Positions 9,563 through 17,855 of a stretch of 64,000 nt of DNA are shown here, in pieces. The position numbers were made by a program, and so were the translations under genes. The notes below the pieces were generated by a model. The model was not told the DNA's origin. It did not search any database and saw only the letters and a list, made by a program, of their open reading frames with translations. Position 1 is the first letter of the stretch. Each line of letters starts with the position of its first letter. This DNA comes from Lachnospiraceae bacterium. GTDB taxonomy: Bacteria > Bacillota > Clostridia > Lachnospirales > Lachnospiraceae. Where the stretch lies: assembly GCA_024403415.1 (NCBI GenBank), contig JAKSRY010000002.1:107257-171256 (forward strand), in the 5' to 3' direction.

Positions 9563-11014
9563 ATGTCATTTGTATCAATCGAATTTGCTTTATTTTTAAT
9601 AATAACTTTATGTATATATTATGTTTGTCCTAAGAAGTTAAGAAGTTTTATTCTTCTTGCAGCAAGCTATTATTTTTATATTCAAAGCGATTTGGTCTAT
9701 GCCATAATCCCATTTGTTATGACAGGAGTAATCTATCTTTCAGGTTTTTTAATGGAAAAATATCAAGATAGAAAGAAAGTGATACTGGTTGTCTCAGTAG
9801 TTTTATGCTGCCTTACGCTGGTATTGTTCAAATATTCTTCATTCATCTTTAGTAAAATAGGGATGGGCTCTCTTTTTGAAAATCTGATTTTGCCGGTGGG
9901 TATTTCTTTTTTTACATTTAGAAGTATTGGATATCTCATAGATACATATAACAATCCAAAAAATCGAGAGCATAATTATATATCGTTATCTCTTTTTGTA
10001 TGTTTTTTTCCTATGCTACTTGAAGGACCCATTGAAAAAGCTAAAAGCTTCCTTCCTCAGATTAAGGAAATGAATCATAGAAGACTGTTCTCATTTGAGA
10101 CGCTTTTTGATGGTGCTGCATTAATGATATTTGGTTACTTTGTAAAGATGGTTATTGCCGACAGGGTAACTATTTTTTCTGATTATGTTTTCGATGATTT
10201 TTATAATCAGGGCAGTATAATGCTTGTACTGGGAGCACTTGCATACTCAATACAGATATATACGGATTTCCTTGCTTATACGATGATTGCACTTGGTATA
10301 GCAAAAATAATGGGAATTAACCTTACAGATAATTTTAATACTCCATATTTTTCGCGGAGTATTAAGGATTTTTGGGGAAGATGGCATATTTCACTTAGTA
10401 CATGGCTTAAGGATTACATATATATACCTCTCGGTGGCAGTCGAAAAGGTAAAATGCGAACCTATGTTAATCTTATGATTACATTTATCATAAGTGGCAT
10501 ATGGCATGGCTCTGGAATGAGATATATCTTATGGGGATTAATGCACGGTGTGTATCAGGTGATTGGAAGATTAACCGGTCCCCCAAAAGATAGAATAACC
10601 CATAAATTGAAGTGGAAAGTTGATTCATTTGGTTATAAACTGCTACAGACAGTTATTACCTTTATACTGGTTACGATATCCTGGATATTATTCAGGGTAC
10701 AATCGGTTTCTGATTTTTTCAGATTCATTAAGGGGATTTTTGAAAGACCAGATTTTGCAAGGGTATCAGAGTATGGTATTTATTGCGAAGGGTTTGAGAA
10801 ACGAGATTTTTGGATATTAATTACAGGTATACTGATTCTGTTTATCGTCAGCATATTAAGATATAAGAAGAGCATGCGAATAGAAGAGCTATTAAAGAAA
10901 CAGCCATGTGTATTCAGAATGTTAATCCTATTAGCTTTTATTGCACTTATTCTTTTGTTTGGAGAGTATGGGTTAGGTACATTTACACATCCTTTTGTAT
11001 ATATTCAGTTCTAG
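9563..11014 (+). CDS. MBOAT O-acyltransferase (AlgI/DltB-like), copy 1
   Basis: The product has 483 residues and about 10-12 membrane helices. It contains the MBOAT core: 'DFWGRWHISLSTWLKDYIY' followed by 'PLGGSRKG', and the invariant histidine in W-H-G at residue 315. The family moves an acyl group from a cytoplasmic donor (acyl-CoA or acyl-ACP) across the membrane to a glycan or teichoic acid, usually with a DltD/AlgX/AlgJ-like partner. Such a partner starts 9 bp downstream, and a carrier protein lies upstream. It is one of three MBOATs in the window (others at 24546 and 29731). Confidence 0.88.
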   Translation: MSFVSIEFALFLIITLCIYYVCPKKLRSFILLAASYYFYIQSDLVYAIIPFVMTGVIYLSGFLMEKYQDRKKVILVVSVVLCCLTLVLFKYSSFIFSKIGMGSLFENLILPVGISFFTFRSIGYLIDTYNNPKNREHNYISLSLFVCFFPMLLEGPIEKAKSFLPQIKEMNHRRLFSFETLFDGAALMIFGYFVKMVIADRVTIFSDYVFDDFYNQGSIMLVLGALAYSIQIYTDFLAYTMIALGIAKIMGINLTDNFNTPYFSRSIKDFWGRWHISLSTWLKDYIYIPLGGSRKGKMRTYVNLMITFIISGIWHGSGMRYILWGLMHGVYQVIGRLTGPPKDRITHKLKWKVDSFGYKLLQTVITFILVTISWILFRVQSVSDFFRFIKGIFERPDFARVSEYGIYCEGFEKRDFWILITGILILFIVSILRYKKSMRIEELLKKQPCVFRMLILLAFIALILLFGEYGLGTFTHPFVYIQF

Positions 11015-11023
11015 GAGTTATGT

Positions 11024-12100
11024 ATGAAGAAGGCATTATTGTCAATCCTTGGAATAATAATTTTCCTTTTAGGTGCAGGCTATCTTTTTTTACATATAAC
11101 ATATGCAACTAGGGATAATCTTAGTCATACAGGTAGAAATATGACAGGTTTCTATGCCGAAAATGATAATACTGTAGATGTGGTTATTATTGGAACAAGT
11201 AGTACATTTTCAGCTTATGCACCAATGCTACTGTGGGAGGAATATGGGATAACATCTTATGATTTGTGTACGAACATGATGTTTGAAGATGCAATGCAGT
11301 TTGCTATTTATGAATGTATGAAAACACAGTCTCCCGAAGTGATGGTTATTGATCTTGCATCATTTCTATTTGGATGTACAGCCGAATCCTTTGAAGGAAA
11401 TGATAAAGTTATACGATATAATACTGACGGGTACAAGAATTCAATCAATAGGAAGCATTTGATAGATACCATTGTTCAAGATGAGAATGAACGGTGGCAG
11501 TATTATTTTGACTTAATGTATTATCATAAGCATGGGGAGATTAAATTAGAAAACTGGAATTATTCCAGAAGTAATCCTAATAAGGGATATAATTGTTTGG
11601 TATATGTTTATCCGGAAGGTGATACCACGATGCTGAGAGAGCGTGATAGTGATTACAGGCTTCCTGATAATGAAATTGAATTGTTGAATGAGTTGATTAA
11701 AACAGCCGATGAAGCAGGCTGCTGGGTTATATATACTATACCGCCATATAAAGATAGTGAAGAGGATTTGGAAGAGCATGACAGGGCAGGCTTTATTAAA
11801 AAATATTTAGAGGATGAAGGAAAGACTGTTCTAGATTTATATGAGGTTAAAAATCAGATAGGAATTGATGAGAACACGGATTATTCATCTGATTATATGC
11901 ATTATCATATTTTTTCAGCCCAAAAGATAACTCGTTATTTAGGAGAATATTTGAAAAATAAATATTCGCTTGAAGATCATCGTGGAGATGGTAAATATGC
12001 CAGTTGGCATGATAGTCTTCAGGAATGGCACGAAAACCAAGAGGATTATGAGAAAAGGGTTCAGAAACTCATAGATGTGGGAGCCTATTCTGAGGGATAA
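11024..12100 (+). CDS. SGNH-like (DltD/AlgX-type) partner of MBOAT 1
   Basis: The product has 358 residues. It has one N-terminal membrane anchor (about 5-25), then an extracellular SGNH-hydrolase-like domain. Its nucleophile block is 'VVIIGTSSTFSAY' (Ser about 59-60) and its C-terminal catalytic Asp/His region is 'DYMHYH' at 290-295. Proteins of this kind complete acyl transfer to the polymer on the outer face, working with an MBOAT. The adjacent MBOAT gene and a strong ribosome site (aggag) support coupling. The C-terminus (about 305-358) is highly charged. A DltD assignment in the strict sense is not possible without the dltA gene. Confidence 0.75.
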   Translation: MKKALLSILGIIIFLLGAGYLFLHITYATRDNLSHTGRNMTGFYAENDNTVDVVIIGTSSTFSAYAPMLLWEEYGITSYDLCTNMMFEDAMQFAIYECMKTQSPEVMVIDLASFLFGCTAESFEGNDKVIRYNTDGYKNSINRKHLIDTIVQDENERWQYYFDLMYYHKHGEIKLENWNYSRSNPNKGYNCLVYVYPEGDTTMLRERDSDYRLPDNEIELLNELIKTADEAGCWVIYTIPPYKDSEEDLEEHDRAGFIKKYLEDEGKTVLDLYEVKNQIGIDENTDYSSDYMHYHIFSAQKITRYLGEYLKNKYSLEDHRGDGKYASWHDSLQEWHENQEDYEKRVQKLIDVGAYSEG

Positions 12101-12120
12101 GACAGAATGGAGAGACAATT

Positions 12121-13041
12121 GTGAAAATAGCAATGACCGGAGCTACTTCAATGATAGGGGTAGCACTTATTAAAAATTGTATTGATAAAGATATAGAGGT
12201 GTTGGCATTTGCCAACCCGGGCTCAAAAAGACTTGATATAATTCCAAGAGACGAACATGTGAGAATTGTGGAGTGTGCTCTTGATGAATTAAAAAATTAC
12301 GATCCTATAGATGAAAAATGTGACTATTTCTTTCATATAGCGTGGGCAGCAACTACTCACGCCGGAAGAAATGATGTGAAAGCACATATAGATAATATTG
12401 AATATACTATAGATGCCATTAACCTTGCTTCTAAGTTGAAATGCAAAAAATTCATTGGAACAGGATCCCAGGCAGAGTATGGACGTGTTAATGTTCCGCT
12501 TGCCTCGGATACACCTGTTAATCCTGAAGTGCCATATGGGGTTGCAAAGCTTGCAGCAGGTGGTATGAGCAGAATAAGAGCCAATCAGCTTGAAATGGAA
12601 CATAACTGGGTACGAATACTGAGCTCTTACGGGCCTAATGATACCCAACAGACGCTTATGTCAAGTCTTTTGAGAAGTCTGATGGCGGGAAAACATTTTG
12701 CTACCTCAGAAGGAATTCAGATATGGGATTTTATTCATTGTGATGATGTTGCAAAAGCTCTTCTTCTGGTTGCACAAAAGGGTAAGAACGGTAAAGTATA
12801 TCCTATAGGTTCAGGAGTCGGAAGGCCACTTCGAGAATTTATTGAAGAGGTGTGCACTCTGGTGGATGAAAGAAAAGGAAATCCTAAAGGAACCACTCTT
12901 AAAAATGTTGGTTTTGGAGAAGTTAAATATGGTCAACTTCAGATTATGCATCTTGTGGCAGATATTTCAGAACTTACCGAAGATACAGGTTTTGTTCCTC
13001 AAATCTCTTTTGAGAGTGGTGTAAGAGCAATGATTAATTAA
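12121..13041 (+). CDS. NAD-dependent epimerase/dehydratase (extended SDR)
   Basis: The product has 306 residues. The glycine-rich cofactor site is G-A-T-S-M-I-G at 7-13 and the catalytic pair is Y139-x3-K143 in 'PYGVAK', with a Ser/Thr just upstream ('IGTGSQAEYG'). It starts with GTG at 12121 behind 'ggagag'. Extended SDRs of this kind reduce, epimerise or dehydrate nucleotide sugars. It ends the tight run of genes 5024-13041 and lies close to ddhABC. It could therefore reduce CDP-4-keto-3,6-dideoxyglucose (abequose/paratose-synthase role) or the branched product of the ThDP enzyme (YerF-like role). The choice cannot be made from sequence alone. Confidence 0.75.
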   Translation: MKIAMTGATSMIGVALIKNCIDKDIEVLAFANPGSKRLDIIPRDEHVRIVECALDELKNYDPIDEKCDYFFHIAWAATTHAGRNDVKAHIDNIEYTIDAINLASKLKCKKFIGTGSQAEYGRVNVPLASDTPVNPEVPYGVAKLAAGGMSRIRANQLEMEHNWVRILSSYGPNDTQQTLMSSLLRSLMAGKHFATSEGIQIWDFIHCDDVAKALLLVAQKGKNGKVYPIGSGVGRPLREFIEEVCTLVDERKGNPKGTTLKNVGFGEVKYGQLQIMHLVADISELTEDTGFVPQISFESGVRAMIN

Positions 13042-13092
13042 TATTAGTCTGAATGTATATTAAAATTTATTTTTTATTATGTGTTTTTATAT

Positions 13093-13098
13093 TATAAT
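13093..13098 (+). promoter_or_regulatory. possible -10 box before the GT2 at 13185
   Basis: A perfect TATAAT lies in a very A+T-rich 140-bp gap after the SDR gene. The -35 region is only a T-rich stretch, so the assignment is weak. It may start a second transcript covering 13185-19199, which ends at the terminator at about 19232. Confidence 0.35.
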
Positions 13099-13184
13099 GA
13101 AAAGAGTGCTTAAAGAAGATTTGCTCATAGACAAGCATAATTATTGTTGTATCAAAATAAAGAGAATTGATGGGTGGAGTAGTA

Positions 13185-13880
13185 ATGGATATTAAGAATT
13201 ATAAGCTTACAGTAGTAATACCCTGTTATAACGAAAAGGAAAATATAATAAATATTGTTAACAAAGTTAAGAAAGTTAAGGTTCCGCAACTTGAAATTAT
13301 TGTGGTTGACGATGCAAGTACAGATGGTACTACAGACATAGTAAGGGAAAAGATAGAGCCGATTGTTGACCAGGTAGTATATCATGAAGTTAATGGCGGT
13401 AAGGGCGCCGCACTAAGAACCGGTTTTGCTCATGCTACTGGAGATATAGTTATAGTTCAGGATGCAGACTTAGAGTATGAGCCCCATGAGTATCCTAAAG
13501 TTGTTGAACCCATTGCATCCGGTAAGGCACGTGTATGTTATGGCTCAAGATTTCTTAATGCCAAGGCTAAGGGATATCTTGCAAATCGTCTTGCTAACAG
13601 ATTCCTGACCGGTCTTTCCAATATTTTTACACATCAGAAGCTGACAGACATGGAAACATGTTACAAGGCTTTTTTAAGAGATATCATACAGTCAGTTGAT
13701 ATTATGGAAAACAGATTTGGTTTTGAACCGGAAATTACAGCTAAAATCTCAAAGAAGAGAATCAGAATTTATGAAGTTCCCATATCTTATAATCCAAGGA
13801 CCAAATCGGAAGGTAAGAAAATAGGATTGAAGGATGGAATGAGAGCCATCTATTGTATCTTAAAATATCGTAAAGGTTAA
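13185..13880 (+). CDS. GT2 glycosyltransferase, dolichol-phosphate-mannose-synthase-like
   Basis: The product has about 231 residues and a compact GT-A domain: '[14 protein letters not shown]' at the start, D-D-A-S-T-D-G, a Q-D-A-D-L-E metal motif and a C-terminal '[17 protein letters not shown]'. This pattern is typical of DPM1-like enzymes that load a hexose onto polyprenyl phosphate. No C-terminal membrane helix is present, unlike the paralogues at 1578 and 34752. Start ATG 13185 is chosen because 'ggtggag' precedes it; upstream TTG (13167) and ATG (13170) have no ribosome site. It lies before the sugar-activation genes. The sugar is unknown. Confidence 0.8.
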   Translation: MDIKNYKLTVVIPCYNEKENIINIVNKVKKVKVPQLEIIVVDDASTDGTTDIVREKIEPIVDQVVYHEVNGGKGAALRTGFAHATGDIVIVQDADLEYEPHEYPKVVEPIASGKARVCYGSRFLNAKAKGYLANRLANRFLTGLSNIFTHQKLTDMETCYKAFLRDIIQSVDIMENRFGFEPEITAKISKKRIRIYEVPISYNPRTKSEGKKIGLKDGMRAIYCILKYRKG

Positions 13881-13925
13881 TTGATATCAAAACCATACAA
13901 AGATGGAAGGATAGAAAATATATAA

Positions 13926-15857
13926 ATGTCAAAAGTAATTGAAATATTTGTGCCCGGAAGGTTGTGCCTTTTTGGAGAGCATACCGACTGGGCCGGACAA
14001 CATAAGAATATGAATTCAGCCATAGTACCAGGTCGTTCCATAGTCACAGGTATTGAACAGGGAATAACTGCATTGGCGCAAAAATCCGATGATTTTGAAT
14101 TTAAGTGTAATATAGATTCAATACCGGAGGTTTCGTTTTCAAGTCCTATGGATGTAAAAACATTAAAAGAAACTGCCAAAAGCGGTGAGTTCTTCTCATA
14201 TGTTGCCGGAGTAGCTTCGTATATGTGTGAATGGTACCATGTTGGTGGTGTAAGCATTGAGATTACTTCCATGACACTTCCAATGAAAAGTGGACTTTCA
14301 TCGAGCGCTGCAGTTTGCGTTCTTGTTGCTAAGGCATTTAATGAATTATATGGACTCCATCTTAATACGCAGGGAGTTATGAATATAGCTTACTGGGGAG
14401 AGCAGAGAACGCCTTCAAGATGCGGACGACTTGACCAGGCATGTGCCTTTGGTGTGAATCCTGTTTCCATGGTATTTGATGGAAATGAGATTGAAGTAGA
14501 CCGTATCAAACTTGGCGGTCCATTGTATTATGTATTTGCAGATTTGATGGCAGAAAAAAATACAGTTAAAATTCTTGCTGACTTGAACAGAGCATATCCT
14601 TTTCCACATAATGATATGGAAAAAGAGGTTCAGTATGTTCTTGGTGAGAAAAATCAGGAGATTACGGGACGCGCAATAAAGTATATGGAAAGTGGCGATG
14701 CTTTATCTTTGGGTGAACTTATGAAAGAAGCCCAAAGAATGTTTGATGAAAAACTTAAGCCTATGTGTCCGGAAGAATTGACAGCTCCGGTGTTACATTC
14801 TGTTTTTGATGATGAGAGGGTTAAGGCATTAAGTTTTGGTGCAAAGGGAGTAGGTTCTCAGGGCGATGGCACTGTTCAGATACTTGCAAAGGATGAACAG
14901 TCGCAAAAGGAATTGGTTGATTATCTTCAAAATGAAAGAGGAATGACCGCCTACAAACTGACGCTTAAGCCCGCGTCAGCTGTTAAAAAGGCCGTTATTC
15001 CGGTAGCGGGTTTTGGAACAAGACTGTATCCTGCAACAAGAGGAATTAAGAAGGAATTTTGCCCGGTTATAGATAAAGATGGTTTGGTTAAACCAGCTAT
15101 TTTAGTTTTACTTGAGGAACTTGATAATATCGGTATTGAAGAAATATGTCTCATTATTAATGAAGAGGAAAAGCCTTTTTACGAGAAATATTTTAAGGAA
15201 CCCCTATCAGAAGAGCATTACGCGAAGTTGTCGCTTCAGATGCGAGAATATGAAAAACAGATAAGACGAATAGGAAATAAGATTTCTTTTGTAATACAAA
15301 AAGAACAGTCCGGTTTTGGACATGCAGTTTATCAGAGCAGGGAATTTACAAATGGTGAGCCGATACTGTTGTTACTTGGAGACACTATCTATCAGAGCAA
15401 TACAGCTATTCCATGTACAAAACAGTTGATCGATGCATATGACAAGTATGGAACCGGGATGATAGCAGTTCATAGTATTCCACTTAAAGATGTGGTTCAT
15501 TATGGTATCTTTGCAGGTGTATGGGAGAATAAAGAGCAGGATGTTATGAAAATAACACGTATCAGTGAAAAACCTGATTGTGACTATGCACAAGATTTCC
15601 TTTCGATGTCTACCACTGCTTCAAGAGAAAATTATTATGCTGCTTTTGGGGCGTATATTATCACTAAAGATGTCTATGACAGATTAAATGTTATGGTTGA
15701 AGATAATATTCGTGAAAATGGTGAAATTCAGTTGACCTCATCGCTTGCATTTGTGATGGAACAGAAGGGCATGATGGCCTTTGTTCCCGATGGCGAGTCA
15801 TATGATATAGGTAATGCAGGAGCATATAGGGAAACTTTTATTAATTTTGGACAGTAA
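13926..15857 (+). CDS. fused GHMP sugar kinase - nucleotidyltransferase
   Basis: The product has 643 residues in two catalytic halves. Residues 1 to about 345 form a GHMP kinase: 'FGEHTDWAG' at about 16-24 resembles the galactokinase signature, the ATP loop is G-L-S-S-S-A-A at 123-129, and the third motif 'GVGSQGDGT' is near 310. From about 353 a GalU-like nucleotidyltransferase begins ('KKAVIPVAGFGTRLYPATRG', then 'IKKEFCPVID', 'LLLGDTIY'). Such a protein would phosphorylate a free sugar at C1 and convert the sugar-1-phosphate to an NDP-sugar. Bacteroides Fkp and plant FKGP do this for fucose, but with the pyrophosphorylase first; here the order is reversed. It lies 9 bp before ddhA. The sugar is unknown. 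Confidence 0.8.
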   Translation: MSKVIEIFVPGRLCLFGEHTDWAGQHKNMNSAIVPGRSIVTGIEQGITALAQKSDDFEFKCNIDSIPEVSFSSPMDVKTLKETAKSGEFFSYVAGVASYMCEWYHVGGVSIEITSMTLPMKSGLSSSAAVCVLVAKAFNELYGLHLNTQGVMNIAYWGEQRTPSRCGRLDQACAFGVNPVSMVFDGNEIEVDRIKLGGPLYYVFADLMAEKNTVKILADLNRAYPFPHNDMEKEVQYVLGEKNQEITGRAIKYMESGDALSLGELMKEAQRMFDEKLKPMCPEELTAPVLHSVFDDERVKALSFGAKGVGSQGDGTVQILAKDEQSQKELVDYLQNERGMTAYKLTLKPASAVKKAVIPVAGFGTRLYPATRGIKKEFCPVIDKDGLVKPAILVLLEELDNIGIEEICLIINEEEKPFYEKYFKEPLSEEHYAKLSLQMREYEKQIRRIGNKISFVIQKEQSGFGHAVYQSREFTNGEPILLLLGDTIYQSNTAIPCTKQLIDAYDKYGTGMIAVHSIPLKDVVHYGIFAGVWENKEQDVMKITRISEKPDCDYAQDFLSMSTTASRENYYAAFGAYIITKDVYDRLNVMVEDNIRENGEIQLTSSLAFVMEQKGMMAFVPDGESYDIGNAGAYRETFINFGQ

Positions 15858-15866
15858 AGGAAAACT

Positions 15867-16643
15867 ATGAAGGTTGTTATTTTAGCAGGTGGAAAAGGAA
15901 CAAGAATAGCTGAGGAATCGATTATTAAACCGAAACCTCTAATTGAAATAGGTGATAAGCCTATTCTTTGGCATATTATGAAGGAATATTCTCATTTTGG
16001 TTTTAACGAGTTTATTATCTGCTGTGGCTATAAGCAGCATATGGTTAAAGAATGGTTTAACAATTATTATATTACGAATTCTGACATAACATTTGATTTT
16101 ACCAAAGAAAATGCAATAACTGTTCACAAGACAAATACTGATCCTTGGAAGGTGACTTGCGTGGATACAGGTCTTGACACAATGACAGGTGGACGTATTT
16201 TAAGAATTAAGCCATATATTGGGGATGAACCGTTTTTGCTTACTTATGGGGATGGAGTATGTGATGTTAATATTGCAGATCTTGTAGAATTCCATAAGAG
16301 TCACGGCAAGAAGGCCACTCTTACAGCTGTAATTCAGAAGCAGGAAAAGGGTGTTCTTGATATAAGTGAAATAGGCGCAGTTAAGTCCTTCAGAGAGAAG
16401 AAAGATAAGGATGAATCACCTATTAACGCAGGTTTTATGGTGTTGGAACCCTCTGTATTTGATTATCTTAAGGATGACACTACCGTATTTGAGCAGGAAC
16501 CGCTTGAAAAGCTTGCAGCAGAAGGTGAACTGATGAGCTACAGACATGAGGGATTTTGGCAATGTATGGATTCTCTCAGAGAAAAGCAGATGCTTGAAGC
16601 AATGTGGGCTAAAGGAAATGCCCCTTGGAAAACCTGGAATTAG
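15867..16643 (+). CDS. rfbF (ddhA): glucose-1-phosphate cytidylyltransferase
   Basis: The product has 258 residues, the usual family length. The nucleotide-binding loop is A-G-G-K-G-T-R at 7-13. Family-specific blocks include 'KPKPLIEIGDKPILWHIMK', 'FIICCGYKQHMVKEWF' and the C-terminal 'EGFWQCMDSLREK'. It makes CDP-glucose from CTP and glucose-1-phosphate in the cytoplasm, the first step to CDP-3,6-dideoxyhexoses. It is followed by ddhB and ddhC in pathway order. The start has a good ribosome site (aaagga). Confidence 0.93.
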   Translation: MKVVILAGGKGTRIAEESIIKPKPLIEIGDKPILWHIMKEYSHFGFNEFIICCGYKQHMVKEWFNNYYITNSDITFDFTKENAITVHKTNTDPWKVTCVDTGLDTMTGGRILRIKPYIGDEPFLLTYGDGVCDVNIADLVEFHKSHGKKATLTAVIQKQEKGVLDISEIGAVKSFREKKDKDESPINAGFMVLEPSVFDYLKDDTTVFEQEPLEKLAAEGELMSYRHEGFWQCMDSLREKQMLEAMWAKGNAPWKTWN

Positions 16644-16709
16644 ATGGCTAAAAGACCATTGAGAAGGGTTACAACATGTTGATAGTATAACATTGAAAAG
16701 GTATGTGAT

Positions 16710-17849
16710 ATGTATAGTTTTGAACAATTATCATATTTTTATAAGGATAAAAAGATACTTATTACCGGGCATACAGGATTTAAGGGAAGCTGGTTATGCA
16801 GAGTTTTGACGAAGATGGGAGCAAAGGTTTCCGGTTTTGCACTTGAGCCGCCGACTAATCCCTCTATATTTAACACTCTTAATATCGAAAACTCAATCAA
16901 CTCATACATTGGAGATGTAAGGGATCTTAAAGCCTTAAAGGCTGTCTTTGAAAAGGAATGTCCCGAGATTGTTATTCATATGGCAGCACAGCCGCTTGTT
17001 CGTGAATCCTACAGTAATCCGGTTGGTACCTATGAGACCAATGTAATGGGGACAGTGAATGTTCTTGAATGTTGCAGAAACACTAAGTCAGTTCGTTCGG
17101 TTGTAAATGTTACTACCGACAAAGTATATAAAAACAACGAATGGGAAAGAGGATATGTGGAAACAGATTACCTTGATGGCTATGATCCGTATTCTAACAG
17201 CAAATCCTGTTCGGAACTGGTTACGCACAGCTATATCCAGTCATTTTTCAATCCTGAAACCTGTAAAGAAAATTTGGTTGATGATCTTGGACCTGCCAGA
17301 ATTTCAACCTGCAGAGCAGGTAATGTAATAGGTGGTGGTGATTTTGCAACAGACAGAATTATTCCTGACTGCTTCAGAGCTGCGGCGAATATGGAAGATA
17401 TAATTGTACGTAACCCATATTCCACAAGACCTTATGAACATGTGCTTGAGCCTCTTTTTGCATATCTGATGGTTGCAAAGGAGCAGTTTGAAGACCGAAA
17501 GTATATGGGAAATTATAATGTCGGTCCTGATGATGACAGTAATGTTAATACCGGTAATTTGACAGATATGTTCTGTGAAAAGTGGAATAAATTGAGTCTT
17601 TCCGATTGCGAAGGAAATCCAAGACCTCTGTTGAAGTGGATTAACAAACATGATGGTGGTCCTCATGAAGCCGGTTTTCTTAAATTGAATTGTGATAAAT
17701 TAAAGAAAACCTTTGACTGGCATCCAGTGTGGGATATAAATACAACAATGGACAAACTGGTTGAATGGTATTCGGTATACCTTAATAAAGGTGATATTGA
17801 AGCCTGTACAGATCGACAGATTGAAGAGTTTATTAATAGTGGGAGATAA
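16710..17849 (+). CDS. rfbG (ddhB): CDP-glucose 4,6-dehydratase
   Basis: The product is a 379-residue extended SDR. The cofactor loop is G-H-T-G-F-K-G at 20-26, the catalytic Y161-x3-K165 lies in 'YDPYSNSKS', and 'NVTTDKVYKN' is a signature of this dehydratase. It converts CDP-glucose to CDP-4-keto-6-deoxyglucose and sits between the cytidylyltransferase (66 bp upstream) and the 3-dehydrase (6 bp downstream). Length and motif spacing are normal. Confidence 0.93.
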   Translation: MYSFEQLSYFYKDKKILITGHTGFKGSWLCRVLTKMGAKVSGFALEPPTNPSIFNTLNIENSINSYIGDVRDLKALKAVFEKECPEIVIHMAAQPLVRESYSNPVGTYETNVMGTVNVLECCRNTKSVRSVVNVTTDKVYKNNEWERGYVETDYLDGYDPYSNSKSCSELVTHSYIQSFFNPETCKENLVDDLGPARISTCRAGNVIGGGDFATDRIIPDCFRAAANMEDIIVRNPYSTRPYEHVLEPLFAYLMVAKEQFEDRKYMGNYNVGPDDDSNVNTGNLTDMFCEKWNKLSLSDCEGNPRPLLKWINKHDGGPHEAGFLKLNCDKLKKTFDWHPVWDINTTMDKLVEWYSVYLNKGDIEACTDRQIEEFINSGR

Positions 17850-17855
17850 ATATAT

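Noticed and set aside
8686-12100. True dlt operon
   Set aside because: No DltA adenylating enzyme; the ACP is followed by a hexapeptide transferase, and upstream genes are not part of any dlt operon.
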